A stretch of 53,441 nucleotides of DNA from Clostridium sp. AM33-3 (GCF_003480315.1 NZ_QUIV01000019.1:471-53911), one strand, 5' to 3'. Counted from the stretch's first letter, positions 8,505 to 18,341 are shown. The notes: a model not told the origin generated them from the sequence alone. Numbers and translations: made by a program.

Positions 8505-9197
8505 TTACTCGCTGACTGCCAGCACATCATCCATCTCTACCAGTCTGGCCAACAGTTTTGTTTTTTTATATCCAGGCGGAAAAACCACATCAAACTCCAG
8601 TTTCACTTCGTCTTTCTTGGTCTTGTTGATTTTTACGGAAATCACACTGAGCTTCTCTCTCTGGAGATAATCCTCCATGGACTGCACAATGCCTTCCCGT
8701 TTTACCAGAGTCATACGAATAAGTCCACCGGATGCCACATCCGCAAAATAAGCAACGCGGTGCATAACAAACTGAATGAGCAGAACCAGCAGGGCGCTGC
8801 TGATCCCTACCACATACATACCAGCCCCGAGAGCCAGACCCACGCCCGCGGTGGCCCAGATTCCGGCTGCCGTGGTCAGCCCGTTTACCAGATTGTTTCG
8901 TACAAAGATGACCCCGGCACCCAGAAAGCCGATACCGCTGACAACCTGCGCTGCCACACGGGCGGCATCTGCCTTTTCCACATCCATAAACCCATATTTC
9001 GATACTACCATAATAAGAGCTGCTCCCAACGCCACGATCACATGGGTACGAATGCCCGCCGATTTATTTCGATTTTTCCTCTCACTTCCGATCAGGAGTC
9101 CCAGACACGCCGCCACAAAAATGCGCACCAGGTATTCTACCTGAACCCAAAGCTCCGGAGCTGTAAACTGTGCCAGTACCGGCCAAAGCTTCAGCAT
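8505..9197 (-). CDS. MgtC/SapB family membrane protein
   Basis: The 230-residue protein has an N-terminal block of about four membrane helices, including the family signatures LLIGSERKNRNKSAGIRTH and VVSGIGFLGAGVIF, and a soluble C-terminal domain of about 90 residues. MgtC/SapB proteins are linked to magnesium limitation and membrane energetics, but the biochemical role is unsettled. It lies 80 bases upstream of glpA on the same strand and could be co-transcribed; a functional link with glycerol phosphate is not evident. Confidence 0.88.
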   Translation of the reverse strand: MLKLWPVLAQFTAPELWVQVEYLVRIFVAACLGLLIGSERKNRNKSAGIRTHVIVALGAALIMVVSKYGFMDVEKADAARVAAQVVSGIGFLGAGVIFVRNNLVNGLTTAAGIWATAGVGLALGAGMYVVGISSALLVLLIQFVMHRVAYFADVASGGLIRMTLVKREGIVQSMEDYLQREKLSVISVKINKTKKDEVKLEFDVVFPPGYKKTKLLARLVEMDDVLAVSE

Positions 9198-9263
9198 TCC
9201 AGATACCCCCTTTTCCTTTCTCGCTGCTGTTCATGCATTGCGCATCCTTTTATCCTCCATACA

Positions 9264-9326
9264 GAAAACAAAAGAAGCGTACCCCAAGAAACACAGATCG
9301 GTTCTGTGCTCTTATGGTTACGCTTC
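9264..9326 (-). terminator. Terminator between the peptide transporter operon and mgtC/glp
   Basis: On the minus strand GAAGCGTAACC (9316-9326) pairs with GGTACGCTTC (9274-9283) with one mismatch. An inner CACAGA/TCTGTG hairpin sits between the arms, and TTTTGTTTT follows (9265-9273). It lies downstream of the last transporter gene and about 70 bases upstream of mgtC. It most simply ends the transporter operon. It could also be a readthrough terminator addressed by GlpP, since that protein is encoded downstream; this is speculation. Confidence 0.75.
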
Positions 9327-9372
9327 CTCTTATTCTCTCGCGTGTATGGATTCAGTTGTCATAGTGTGATCT

Positions 9373-10335
9373 TTAAAATTCACCTACTCTGGTGCAGGCA
9401 ACAAAATGGCCCGGTTCAATCTCACGCAGCTGCGGGTTGCCATTCTTGCAGCATTCTGCCGCGCAGTCGCACCGTTTCATAAACCGGCACTCGTCCGGCA
9501 GATTGACCGGAGAGGTGATCTCGCCGCGGATCAACTGGCGCACCGGCTTTTCCTTTCCCACGATCGGAAGGGGAATTGCAGACAACAATGCTCTGGTATA
9601 TGGATGGACCGGATTCTGGAACAGCACATCAGCCGGTGCTTTCTCGACCATCTGGCCCAGATACATAACTGCAATATCATCGGAGAAATATTTAACTACC
9701 GACAGGTCGTGGGTAATAAAGATGTAGGTCAGTCCCAGATCTGCCTGCAGCTTCTTTAACAAATTTAAGATCTGCGCCTGAATGGATACGTCCAGAGCCG
9801 ATACCGGCTCATCACAGACGATCAGTTTCGGTCTTACAGCCAGCGCACGCGCAATGCCGATACGCTGACGGCGTCCGCCGTCAAGTTCATGCGGGTATAC
9901 GTTCATATAACGCTCCGCCAGGCCTACCGTACGCATCAGCTCCAGGGTTCTCTCTTCAATATCGCTCTTGGATTTTAACAGCTTGTGTTCAATGATCGGC
10001 TCACTGATGAGCTGCATCACAGTCTGTCTCGGATCCAGGGACGAGAACGGATCCTGGAATACCATCTGCATCTCCTGACGCAGCGGACGCATCTGCTTGC
10101 GGCTGTAGTTTGTGATGTCCTTACCGTCAAACAGGATCTTGCCTCCCGTCGGCTCTAACAGTTTTAAAATGGTACGTCCGGTCGTGGACTTTCCGCATCC
10201 GGATTCACCTACAATACCAAGTGTCCTGCCCTCTTCGATCTTGAAGCTCACGCCATCGACCGCATGAAGCTGTCCACCCGGAGTATTGAAAAATTTTGTG
10301 AGGTTCTGGACCTCAAGAATTGTCTTACCTGCCAT
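9373..10335 (-). CDS. dppF: Peptide ABC transporter ATP-binding protein (OppF/DppF type)
   Basis: This is one of two ATPases of a dipeptide/oligopeptide importer. The 320-residue protein has Walker [10 protein letters not shown] (43-51), Q-loop [11 protein letters not shown], Walker B LIVCDE (171-176), and a C-terminal cysteine-bearing oligopeptide-transporter extension ([14 protein letters not shown]). The signature motif reads LDGGRRQR (151-158) instead of LSGGQRQR, a variant at the nucleotide-sandwich position. Its start overlaps the end of the OppD-type gene by 11 bases. Confidence 0.93.
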   Translation of the reverse strand: MAGKTILEVQNLTKFFNTPGGQLHAVDGVSFKIEEGRTLGIVGESGCGKSTTGRTILKLLEPTGGKILFDGKDITNYSRKQMRPLRQEMQMVFQDPFSSLDPRQTVMQLISEPIIEHKLLKSKSDIEERTLELMRTVGLAERYMNVYPHELDGGRRQRIGIARALAVRPKLIVCDEPVSALDVSIQAQILNLLKKLQADLGLTYIFITHDLSVVKYFSDDIAVMYLGQMVEKAPADVLFQNPVHPYTRALLSAIPLPIVGKEKPVRQLIRGEITSPVNLPDECRFMKRCDCAAECCKNGNPQLREIEPGHFVACTRVGEF

Positions 10336-11335
10336 CTTTGTTCTCCCCTAATCTGAATTCTGGATCCTTGTAGGCACTGCAGGCAACAAAGTGAGTTGCG
10401 CTGCCCTCTACAGATGTCAGCTCCGGAACAGCCTTCGTGCATGCCTCTGTCGCATACGGACATCTCGGTGCAAACGCGCATCCCGGCGGCAGATCAGACG
10501 GATCCGGCATCAGGCCCTTTATCGGAACCAGTTCCTCACCACGCTGCTTTAAGTTCGGAAGAGAATCGAACAGTCCCTCCGTGTATGGGTGGCGCATGTG
10601 ATTGAACACATCGTCTGCAGTTCCTTTCTCCACGATACGGCCTGCATACATGACTGCGACATCCTCACAGACCTCTGCCACAACTCCAAGGTCATGCGTG
10701 ATCATGAGCATGGACATTTCCTTGTCACGGATCAGCTGTTTCATGAGTTCCAGAACCTGTGCCTGGATGGTTACATCCAGCGCAGTGGTCGGCTCATCCG
10801 CGATCAGAAGCTGCGGACTGCAGGCCAGCGCAATCGCAATGACAACACGCTGCTTCATTCCGCCGGAAAACTGATGTGGGTAATCGTAAGCGCGGGATTC
10901 CGCGATACCTACCATCTTTAACATTTCTTTTGCTTTCTCGAAGGCTTCCTTCTTGGAAATATTCTGGTGGATCGCAATACTCTCACCGATCTGGTCACCA
11001 ACCGTCATAACCGGATTCAGCGCAGTCATGGGATCCTGGAAGATCATGGCAACCTCATTGCCGCGCATCTTTTCCAGTTCCTCCGGTGTCATTTTCAATA
11101 CATCTTTTCCATCCAGTTTAATCTCGCCGTCTTTGATAACCCCCGGCGGATTCGGAACCAGATTCAAAATCGAAAGTGCCGTGGTAGTCTTGCCCGCGCC
11201 GGTCTCGCCCACCAGACCCAGAGTCCGTTTCTTGGCGATGGAGAGGTCAATGCCATTGACTGCATGGACATCGGCATCTTCGGTCTCATAATGGACTACC
11301 AGGTTTTTTATATCAAGTACTAACTCGTCAGCCAT
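10325..11335 (-). CDS. dppD: Peptide ABC transporter ATP-binding protein (OppD/DppD type)
   Basis: This is the second ATPase of the peptide importer, 336 residues. Walker [10 protein letters not shown] occupies residues 43-51, the canonical signature FSGGMKQR lies near residue 160, and Walker B LLIADEP follows. The C-terminal extension carries cysteines ([17 protein letters not shown]) as in OppD-family proteins. Because its signature is canonical and that of its partner is not, the two ATP sites of the heterodimer may be unequal. Confidence 0.93.
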   Translation of the reverse strand: MADELVLDIKNLVVHYETEDADVHAVNGIDLSIAKKRTLGLVGETGAGKTTTALSILNLVPNPPGVIKDGEIKLDGKDVLKMTPEELEKMRGNEVAMIFQDPMTALNPVMTVGDQIGESIAIHQNISKKEAFEKAKEMLKMVGIAESRAYDYPHQFSGGMKQRVVIAIALACSPQLLIADEPTTALDVTIQAQVLELMKQLIRDKEMSMLMITHDLGVVAEVCEDVAVMYAGRIVEKGTADDVFNHMRHPYTEGLFDSLPNLKQRGEELVPIKGLMPDPSDLPPGCAFAPRCPYATEACTKAVPELTSVEGSATHFVACSAYKDPEFRLGENKDGR

Positions 11336-11365
11336 ACCCTATTCCTCCTAAATCTTATGTATTAC

Positions 11366-12250
11366 CTACTTTTTCAGCTTCGGATCCAGCGCATCTCGCA
11401 AGCCATCACCCAGAAGGTTCAATGCAAGAACCGTGAACATAATGGCAAGACCCGGAATGATACACATATAGCTTGCGTCACGGATGTGGCTGCGGCCTGC
11501 TGAAAGCAGTGCACCCCATTCCGGTGCCGGTGCCGGAACACCGATTCCAAGGAAGCTTAAGGAAGAAGCCGAGATGATGGTAGTACCGATCAGCAGCGTG
11601 ATCTGCACGATGATCGGGGAAAGGCAGTTTGGAAGAATGTGCTTTACGATGATCTTCCAGGTCGGCAGTCCCATGGCGTAGGAGGATTCCACATACTCCT
11701 GATCACGAATGGTCATAACGGAAGCGCGCACGATACGCGCAAAACTGCTGGCGCAGGAGAAGGCCAGCGCGATCATCAGGTTCACCGTGCTCGGTCCTAA
11801 CAGAGATACAATAACTACCGCTGTCATGATGTTCGGAATGGAATAGAAAATATCAATGCCGCGCATGATGATGGAATCGGTAATTCCGCCCTTGAAGCCT
11901 GCCTGGGAACCCAGGATGGTTCCGACGAGAAGTCCCAGCAAAACGGAGCCGACACCGATGATCAGGGAATAACGGGCACCGTAGACGATACGTGCAAATA
12001 AGTCACGGCCATACTCATCCGTACCAAACCAATGAGCCGCGCACGGTCCCATCAGACGGTCTTTCATATTCTGGCCGATCACGTCTTTCTCGTAATTGAA
12101 AATAACCGGGCTGAGCGCCGCTGCCAGTACCAGAAGGACCAGAAAGGCCAGTCCCAGCATGGCACCGCGGTTCTTGGTCAGGCGCCGCCAGGTTTCCTGA
12201 AACAGCGTCCTTTTTTTATACTGTTTTTTGATTTCGCTTGCCTGTGCCAT
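11366..12250 (-). CDS. dppC: Peptide ABC transporter permease (OppC/DppC type)
   Basis: This membrane subunit has an N-terminal OppC segment (KNRGAMLGLAFLV), an extracytoplasmic loop with HWFGTDEYGRDLFARIVYGAR and the BPD_transp_1 domain with an EAA-like loop. I place the start at 12250 (MAQASEIKKQ), giving 294 residues, because AAGGGGTG lies 6 bases before that ATG. A start 45 bases upstream would overlap the permease gene before it and has no such site. The gap from the upstream stop codon is 4 bases. Confidence 0.92.
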   Translation of the reverse strand: MAQASEIKKQYKKRTLFQETWRRLTKNRGAMLGLAFLVLLVLAAALSPVIFNYEKDVIGQNMKDRLMGPCAAHWFGTDEYGRDLFARIVYGARYSLIIGVGSVLLGLLVGTILGSQAGFKGGITDSIIMRGIDIFYSIPNIMTAVVIVSLLGPSTVNLMIALAFSCASSFARIVRASVMTIRDQEYVESSYAMGLPTWKIIVKHILPNCLSPIIVQITLLIGTTIISASSLSFLGIGVPAPAPEWGALLSAGRSHIRDASYMCIIPGLAIMFTVLALNLLGDGLRDALDPKLKK

Positions 12251-12254
12251 GTTA

Positions 12255-13190
12255 TCACCCCTTCTTACTGTACTGAGCTTTGATTCTCGGATCAAAGAAT
12301 GCGTAGATCAGGTCTACCACCAGGTTAATGATACACATAAGGATGGAGCACATAATGATCGCTCCTGTAACCATCGGGGTATCACGCTTGGAGATGGAGT
12401 CATATACCAGACGTCCGATTCCCGGCCAGGAGAATACCGTCTCTGCCAGAACGGAGCCGGTAATAACCAGAGACATCTGCAGACCGATCGCAGTGATGAT
12501 CGGGATCAGCGCGTTCTTTAAACCGTGTACGGTGATGACCTGCTTCTCTGAACAGCCCTTTGCCCGCGCGGTGGTCATGTAATCCTGACGGAGTACATCC
12601 AGCATGGATGAGCGTGTCGTTCTGGTAATGAGTGCAGCCAGTCCGAAGCCTACTGTTACTGCCGGCAGCACCAGGCTGTCCAGCCCGCCTTTACCGCCCG
12701 TTGGAAACAGGCCCAGCTTCAGCGAAAATATGATGATCAGCATAAGTCCCAGCCAGAAGTTTGGCATGGACGTGCCGAATAGGGCAAATATCATACCCGC
12801 TGTATCCTTCCATGTATTTTGATGTATCGCAGTGTAAATACCGAGCGGCAGGGATACCACTACAGCGATGAGCACGGCGGCTCCGCCCAGCAGCAGGGTA
12901 TTCGGAAGACGCTCCATGAAGGTCTTAAATACATCCCGCTTGGTCACATAGGACTTACCCATATCACCAGTCAACATGCCTTTCATATAGTTTCCATAAC
13001 GTACAATAAACGGATCATTCAGTCCAAGGTCTTCACGGATCTGCTCAATCTGTTCCGGCTTTGCGTTATCACCCGCAAGCATTAACGCTGGGTCGCCGCC
13101 GGTCAGGCTCATGGCCCAGAAGATCAGAAATGAGGTTACCAGAATAACCGGGATCAGCATGATAAGTCTTTTCCCAATGTATTTCAGCAT
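12255..13190 (-). CDS. dppB: Peptide ABC transporter permease (OppB/DppB type)
   Basis: The 311-residue protein is a six-helix permease of the binding-protein-dependent class. It begins with the typical OppB start MLKYIGKRLIMLIPVILVTS, has GDPALMLAGDNAKPEQIEQIR in the first external loop, and ends FFDPRIKAQ. It lies 102 bases after the binding-protein gene, separated by an intercistronic hairpin, and just before the second permease. Confidence 0.93.
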   Translation of the reverse strand: MLKYIGKRLIMLIPVILVTSFLIFWAMSLTGGDPALMLAGDNAKPEQIEQIREDLGLNDPFIVRYGNYMKGMLTGDMGKSYVTKRDVFKTFMERLPNTLLLGGAAVLIAVVVSLPLGIYTAIHQNTWKDTAGMIFALFGTSMPNFWLGLMLIIIFSLKLGLFPTGGKGGLDSLVLPAVTVGFGLAALITRTTRSSMLDVLRQDYMTTARAKGCSEKQVITVHGLKNALIPIITAIGLQMSLVITGSVLAETVFSWPGIGRLVYDSISKRDTPMVTGAIIMCSILMCIINLVVDLIYAFFDPRIKAQYSKKG

Positions 13191-13234
13191 TTGCCTGTCG
13201 CTCCTTTTTTTATGTTCAGTGACTCATATGGAAA

Positions 13235-13262
13235 CTTGCGGGGCTTTTGAAGCACCCGCAAG
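13235..13262 (-). terminator. Intercistronic hairpin after the binding-protein gene
   Basis: CTTGCGGG (13255-13262) pairs perfectly with CCCGCAAG (13235-13242), with an inner GCTT/AAGC pairing. No long T-run follows. Such hairpins between the binding protein and permease genes commonly stabilise the upstream mRNA or cause partial termination, which raises binding-protein output over the membrane subunits. Confidence 0.65.
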
Positions 13263-13292
13263 TCTTTTCAGCCATTATGTCTTTGTTTCTCT

Positions 13293-14900
13293 TTACTCTG
13301 CGATGTATGCATGACGCCAGTCGTGGTTGCCGCCGCCGTAGAAGTACTGTCCCTGAAGGTTCTTGTTGTATGCAACAACCAGATTTGCAATGTATAACGG
13401 AACCTGCGGGCATGCATCTACCAGATAGGTCTGCAGCTCTTTTGCTGTCTCAAGACGTTTATCCTGATCTTTCTCAGTTGCTACGATATCAATCATCTCA
13501 TCTGCCTTAGAATCCGAGTAGTGATGATAGTTGGAACCGGAACCGGTGTAGAACAGGTCACGGTATACAAAGTCAACCTTGGAGTCCTCATTCCATCTCC
13601 ACAAGAAGAGCTCCTGCTTGCCGTCTACACAGGTAGATTTTAAGGTTGCAGTCTCCATCGGCTCCAGAGTTACGTCGATGCCGATGTCTGCCAGATTTGC
13701 CTGAACGATGGTTGCGATCTGCTCATACGGAGCACCGGATGCATAGGTTAAGGTTGTGCTGATACCGCCATCCGGATAGCCGGCCTCTGCCATTAAGGAT
13801 TTTGCTCTGTCCACATCGTAGTCAAAGCCTTCCATGTCATCATAGAAGCCCCACAGACCGCGGTTTAAGATGGTGGTCTGCAGTGTGCCCTTGCCATATA
13901 CAGCTGCCTCAAGAACCGCGTCACGGTCGATCGCGCATGCAACAGCCTGTCTTAAGGTCTGATTGTTCCACGGCTCCTTCTCTACATTAAATGCAAAGTA
14001 GAAAAGACGGGTACCGGTCTGCTCGTAAACGGTGATATTGTCATCATCCTCTAAGTACTGCAGCTCATTGATCGGCGGATTTACACAAACATCAATCTCG
14101 CCGGCCTGCAATGCCATAACACGGGAGGATGCCTCGATGTACGGACGGAACTCGATGGTCTCAGCTACGCCAGGAGCCAGGTTGTCGTCTGCAGGGAGAT
14201 CGTTGCCCCAGTAATCATCAACCTTAACCAGGCGGCAGTACTCACCTTCTACCCACTCATCAAATTTGTACGGGCCGGTACCAATGTAGTACGGATCCTC
14301 TACGCCGTCATCATAAGCCTTCTTGGACTGAATGGATAACGGAACGGATGCCAGAGACTGGATGAACTCATTGTTGTATTTTTCAATTTCAATCTCGATG
14401 GTGTAATCATCAACTACGGTACAGCCAACATAGCCAGCCAGAATGGAGGCTACCATGTTGCCGGTTGCCATATCCAGAGTGAATTTTACATCCTCTGCGG
14501 TCATCGGCGTCTTGTCATCGTCGTTGAAGTGAACGTCATCACGCAGCTTCATCTCAATGTGGGTGTCATCCTTAAACTCCCAGGAGGTAGCCAGACAAGG
14601 ACCGAAACGCTCATCTCCCTGGGAACCATTGTTGAAAAATACCAGGGTCTGATGCGTATTCTTTAAAATAATGTTGTTGATCTGATCCTGCTGCTGCTGC
14701 AGATCCAAATTGTTGATGTCAGCATCGGTACCGATAACCAGGGTGTCTTTGTGACCGCCTGCCGCAGTGCCTCCTGCCTCTGTTGTTGCGGAACCAGAGT
14801 CACCGGACGGGGCCGATGTGGAACCGGACTTTCCGCCGCAGCCTGCCAGGGATGCTGTCAGCATGGCAACGCTGAGCAGCAATGCGATTTTTTTCTTCAT
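13293..14900 (-). CDS. dppA: Peptide-binding lipoprotein, ABC transporter solute-binding family 5
   Basis: This extracellular lipoprotein captures peptides for the importer. A lysine-rich start and hydrophobic stretch end in the lipobox LAGC, followed by a Gly/Ser-rich linker and then a SBP_bac_5 domain. I use the ATG at 14900 (MKKKIALLL, 535 residues) because GGAGG lies 8 bases upstream, whereas it is only 2 bases from the ATG at 14906. It is the first gene of the operon. Substrate preference (dipeptide, oligopeptide or nickel-type) cannot be read from the sequence. Confidence 0.92.
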   Translation of the reverse strand: MKKKIALLLSVAMLTASLAGCGGKSGSTSAPSGDSGSATTEAGGTAAGGHKDTLVIGTDADINNLDLQQQQDQINNIILKNTHQTLVFFNNGSQGDERFGPCLATSWEFKDDTHIEMKLRDDVHFNDDDKTPMTAEDVKFTLDMATGNMVASILAGYVGCTVVDDYTIEIEIEKYNNEFIQSLASVPLSIQSKKAYDDGVEDPYYIGTGPYKFDEWVEGEYCRLVKVDDYWGNDLPADDNLAPGVAETIEFRPYIEASSRVMALQAGEIDVCVNPPINELQYLEDDDNITVYEQTGTRLFYFAFNVEKEPWNNQTLRQAVACAIDRDAVLEAAVYGKGTLQTTILNRGLWGFYDDMEGFDYDVDRAKSLMAEAGYPDGGISTTLTYASGAPYEQIATIVQANLADIGIDVTLEPMETATLKSTCVDGKQELFLWRWNEDSKVDFVYRDLFYTGSGSNYHHYSDSKADEMIDIVATEKDQDKRLETAKELQTYLVDACPQVPLYIANLVVAYNKNLQGQYFYGGGNHDWRHAYIAE

Positions 14901-14989
14901 ACACATTTCCTCCGTTTTCTTATAATCGTCCAGCCTGTGTTAACCGGACGTTTTCATAGATAAGAAATATACACTGCTTTTAAGCGCAA

Positions 14990-15062
14990 AAATAGCGCAG
15001 TCGTACGACACCTTACGTTCCACATGGACTCTAAAAGAAATGTCCTACACACCTGCGCTGCT
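14990..15062 (-). promoter_or_regulatory. Structured 5' leader of the peptide transporter operon
   Basis: In the roughly 200-base leader, AGCGCAG (15053-15059) pairs with CTGCGCT (14994-15000). Inside lies a second hairpin GGAC/GUCC (15042-15045 with 15026-15029) and a CGTACG palindrome. The whole could form a multi-branched RNA. It matches no riboswitch class I recognise. The rest of the 14901-15247 gap holds the promoter at 15109-15137 and, before it, only AT-rich sequence after ispD. Confidence 0.45.
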
Positions 15063-15108
15063 CTATTCTCTCTATGCAATGTGTATATTTATTTATCAGC
15101 TATTACAG

Positions 15109-15137
15109 AGTATAGCATCATTTTTCAAAATATACAA
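15109..15137 (-). promoter_or_regulatory. Promoter of the peptide transporter operon
   Basis: On the minus strand an extended -10, TGC-TATACT (hexamer 15109-15114), has TTGTAT (15132-15137) 17 bases upstream. Transcription would start near 15102 and produce a leader of about 200 bases before the binding-protein ATG. Confidence 0.65.
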
Positions 15138-15247
15138 GCATTTTCCGCGATAATTCTTCGTTATTTTGTTAACTTTCTTTAGCTGTTTTCCGCATTTTTC
15201 AGCATTTTCCATAATCCTAGTTTGGAAAATAAAGTTTTCCCCGCCAT

Positions 15248-15961
15248 TTACGGATTCATGCGTTTTTTTAATAAAGCCTCTGCCAGTACCAGATCCTCCG
15301 GTGTGGTCACCTTTAAATTTTCGTAGCTTCCCTCCACCAGGCGCACCTTTGTGCCGCTTAAATGCTCTACCACCATGGCATCATCCGTGATGCCCTTCTG
15401 CTGTGTCTCATCTGCCATCAGGCGGTCATAGGCACCGCGCACCAGGGGATAGGAAAATGCCTGCGGAGTCTGTACCTGCCACAGCCGGGAACGGTCCGGC
15501 GTGGATTCCGCAAAGCCACCTGCATCTGCTACCTTGATGGTATCTTTCACCGGCATCCCCACTACACAGGCTTCATCCGAAACAGCAGCCTGTGCCGCAC
15601 GGGAAATGATCCCATCCGTCACAAGAGGCCTTGCACCGTCATGGATCAGCACATAATCACAATGCTGCAGTGCTTTCAGTCCTTCATATACCGAATGATA
15701 TCGTTCTTTTCCTCCGGTCACAACAGCGCGCAGCTTGGTAAGGCCCAGGGCAGGCAGGATTTCCTCTCTCACATAGGATTCTTCTCCGGCACCGGTCACC
15801 AGCACCAGCTCATCCGCGCAGCTTTGCTCAAAGGCTTCCAGTGCGTACGAAATCAGCGGCCTGCCATTTAAAAGCATGTACTGTTTTTGAATGGCACTGT
15901 GCATCCTGCTGCCCCGGCCGCCTGCCAGGATGACCGCACCGATCCGAAATGTATCAATCAT
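15248..15961 (-). CDS. ispD: 2-C-methyl-D-erythritol 4-phosphate cytidylyltransferase IspD
   Basis: IspD makes CDP-methylerythritol in the MEP isoprenoid pathway. The 237-residue protein has the nucleotide-binding start VILAGGRGSRMHSAIQKQY, GGKERYHSVYEGL (family motif ERxxSV), HDGARPLV and DRSRLWQVQTPQAF. Length and motifs are normal. It follows tsaD by 37 bases on the same strand, so it is probably co-transcribed with tsaD and rnz. TarI-type ribitol-phosphate cytidylyltransferases are related, but no teichoic acid gene is nearby. Confidence 0.9.
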   Translation of the reverse strand: MIDTFRIGAVILAGGRGSRMHSAIQKQYMLLNGRPLISYALEAFEQSCADELVLVTGAGEESYVREEILPALGLTKLRAVVTGGKERYHSVYEGLKALQHCDYVLIHDGARPLVTDGIISRAAQAAVSDEACVVGMPVKDTIKVADAGGFAESTPDRSRLWQVQTPQAFSYPLVRGAYDRLMADETQQKGITDDAMVVEHLSGTKVRLVEGSYENLKVTTPEDLVLAEALLKKRMNP

Positions 15962-15998
15962 AATATTTCTTCTTTCTCAATCCTGTTTCTATTTTATG

Positions 15999-17057
15999 TT
16001 ACCGTTCACCAAGCTTCAGATTCGGAATCGCATTCAGATCCCAGCCATGACGTGTGCCCTTTTTATATTCATAGTAGGCAGCACAGCCGATCATGGCTGC
16101 ATTGTCTGTGCAGAAGATCGGAGACGGATGATAGAACCGGATGTGTGCCTTATCACAGGCCTCCTGCATGGCTGCCCGGAGCGCGGAATTGGATGCCACG
16201 CCGCCGGCAATAGCCAGCTTGTCATAGCCATATTCTTTTGCAGCGAGAACTGCACGGCTTACCAGAGCCTCCACCACTGCATTCTGGAACGATGCCACCA
16301 GATCCGGCACCCGGATCTCTTCGCCGGTCATATGGGCTTTATTAATGTAATTCAGCACAGCAGACTTCAGGCCGCTGAAGCTAAAATCATATGGTGAGCC
16401 TTCCACCTTTGCCCGTGGGAACTCAATGGCATGCGGATTTCCCTCTTTTGCAGTCTTATCTACCTTCGGACCTCCCGGATAGCCGAGTCCAACGGCACGG
16501 GCCACCTTATCAAATGCCTCGCCTGCTGCGTCATCTCGAGTGCGGCCAATGATTTCAAACTCTCCGTAATCCTTTACAATAACCAGATGGGTATGTCCGC
16601 CAGACACGATCAGGCACACAAACGGCGGTTCCAGATCCGGGTTCTCAATGTAGTTTGCAGACACATGTCCCTCAATGTGATGGACACCCACCAGTGGCTT
16701 TTTCGCCGCAAAAGCAATGGCTTTTGCCTCAGCCACACCAACCAGAAGAGCCCCCACAAGCCCCGGGCCGTAGGTCACGCCAATGGCATCCACATCTGTC
16801 AGAGTTACCCCGGCATCCTCTAGGGCCTGGGTTACAACCTGGTTGATCTTCTCAATATGTTTTCTTGAGGCGATCTCCGGAACCACACCGCCAAACTGGG
16901 TATGCAGCGCGATCTGGGACGAGATCACGTTGGAAAGGACCTCACGGCCATTCTTTACCACAGAAGCAGCTGTTTCATCACAGGAGCTCTCAATAGCCAG
17001 GATCAGTGTATCTTTCTTCTCATTTATTTCTGTTGTCTTCTTTTCTGTATCCATCAT
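15999..17057 (-). CDS. tsaD: tRNA N6-adenosine threonylcarbamoyltransferase TsaD
   Basis: TsaD transfers the threonylcarbamoyl group to A37 of ANN-decoding tRNAs (t6A), working with TsaB and TsaE. The 352-residue protein has the ASKHA-fold start [16 protein letters not shown], the metal-binding HHIEGH (His127 and His131) and GGHTHLV. It begins 5 bases after the rnz stop. TsaB and TsaE are encoded about 2 kb upstream on the same strand. Confidence 0.95.
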   Translation of the reverse strand: MMDTEKKTTEINEKKDTLILAIESSCDETAASVVKNGREVLSNVISSQIALHTQFGGVVPEIASRKHIEKINQVVTQALEDAGVTLTDVDAIGVTYGPGLVGALLVGVAEAKAIAFAAKKPLVGVHHIEGHVSANYIENPDLEPPFVCLIVSGGHTHLVIVKDYGEFEIIGRTRDDAAGEAFDKVARAVGLGYPGGPKVDKTAKEGNPHAIEFPRAKVEGSPYDFSFSGLKSAVLNYINKAHMTGEEIRVPDLVASFQNAVVEALVSRAVLAAKEYGYDKLAIAGGVASNSALRAAMQEACDKAHIRFYHPSPIFCTDNAAMIGCAAYYEYKKGTRHGWDLNAIPNLKLGER

Positions 17058-17062
17058 TTCTC

Positions 17063-17974
17063 TTACTCCTCATCGAAGGTCAGCTCACGGGTCCAGCCGT
17101 CCCGCGCCGTCTTCGCTCCCGGAAAGATTTCCCGTACTTTGTCAATAAACTCATCCGGCCGGTTTAAGGACGGGCTGTAATGCGTCAGCCACATCTCTGC
17201 CGGCTGCGCTTTTTTTGCCAGATTTGCAGCCTCGTACATGGTCATGTGTTTGTACTCCCTGGCCTTGGCCTCCTTGCCGTCCTCACCATACATGCCCTCG
17301 CAGATAAAGAGATCCGCATGTTCAGCATACTCCGCAATGACCGGAACCGGCCTGGTATCGGTACAGTAGGTGACCTTCAGTCCCTTACGGTCCGGTCCCA
17401 GCACCATATCCGGTGTATAGGTCACACCGTCAAGCTCCAGCGTCTCGCCCTTCTGAAGACGGCTCCAGGCCTTCATCGGCACATTTTGAGCCCTGGCACG
17501 CTCCACATCAAAGCGGCCTGCCCGCGGGATGGAGATGGAATAGCCGTAGCAGACCACATTGTGGTTCACCCGGTAGGCATCGATCACATAAGGTCCGATA
17601 TGAAACTGATGTCTGTTTTCTTCCAATTCGATGAATTTTAACTGGAAAGGGAGCTCCGGCGCAATGGTGCGCAGCGCGTTCACCACACGCTCGAGTCCCT
17701 TCGGTCCGATCAATGTCACCGGTTCCGTCCGCTCTGCGTTGCCCATCGTGAGAAGAAGCCCTGGAAGTCCGCTGATGTGATCTGCATGATAATGGGTAAA
17801 ACAGATCACATCAATGGGCTTCGGGCTCCATCCTTTTTCTTTCAACGCTACCTGCGTTCCTTCTCCGCAGTCAATCAGAAGGCTACTGCCGTCACAGCGC
17901 GCCATCATTGCAGTCAGCCAGCGATACGGAAGCGGCATCATACCGCCGGTTCCCAGTAAACAGATATCTAACAT
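17063..17974 (-). CDS. rnz: Ribonuclease Z
   Basis: RNase Z trims tRNA 3' ends, which fits the two CCA-less tRNA genes in this window. The 303-residue short-form protein has the metallo-beta-lactamase motif HYHADH (His61, His63, Asp65, His66) and a later HYSPSL with a further ligand histidine. A typical insert (exosite) lies between these motifs. It is followed immediately by tsaD. Confidence 0.93.
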   Translation of the reverse strand: MLDICLLGTGGMMPLPYRWLTAMMARCDGSSLLIDCGEGTQVALKEKGWSPKPIDVICFTHYHADHISGLPGLLLTMGNAERTEPVTLIGPKGLERVVNALRTIAPELPFQLKFIELEENRHQFHIGPYVIDAYRVNHNVVCYGYSISIPRAGRFDVERARAQNVPMKAWSRLQKGETLELDGVTYTPDMVLGPDRKGLKVTYCTDTRPVPVIAEYAEHADLFICEGMYGEDGKEAKAREYKHMTMYEAANLAKKAQPAEMWLTHYSPSLNRPDEFIDKVREIFPGAKTARDGWTRELTFDEE

Positions 17975-18022
17975 AAATCGATTAACCTCATTTCATTTGA
18001 TGCTGATATCATAGCATAGCGT

Positions 18023-18265
18023 TTAAATGAATTCAACCGCTTCCTCGATTTCCGGTGCGATCCGAAACTGCCGGATCAGCCGGTCATAGCACGCCTCGCA
18101 CAGATCCCAGTGGTGAACCTCCCCATCTTTTTCCGAAAAATAATCCCAGGGATAATTCACGGAAAATCCGCCCTCCCGCAGAATCCCCCGCTCTACCACC
18201 AGTTTCTTTCCACATCCATTGCAGATCACAGTTTCCAGTTTTCCGCTTTCCTGATATTTTCTCAT
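18023..18265 (-). CDS. Small zinc-ribbon-like protein of unknown function
   Basis: The 80-residue protein has two CxxC pairs, ICNGCGK (Cys15, Cys18) and LCEACYD (Cys56, Cys59), separated by about 37 residues including HHWD. That spacing suits one structural zinc site. No signal or membrane segment is seen. It precedes rnz by 48 bases on the same strand and follows the rimI terminator, so it may begin the rnz-tsaD-ispD transcript. I do not recognise a named family. Confidence 0.75.
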   Translation of the reverse strand: MRKYQESGKLETVICNGCGKKLVVERGILREGGFSVNYPWDYFSEKDGEVHHWDLCEACYDRLIRQFRIAPEIEEAVEFI

Positions 18266-18341
18266 GTTGGTCCCTCACCTTTTCTTTTCACTTATTCTTC
18301 CTGTTCCGGCGCCATGATTCACACTTCAAAGCATAGGCGTG

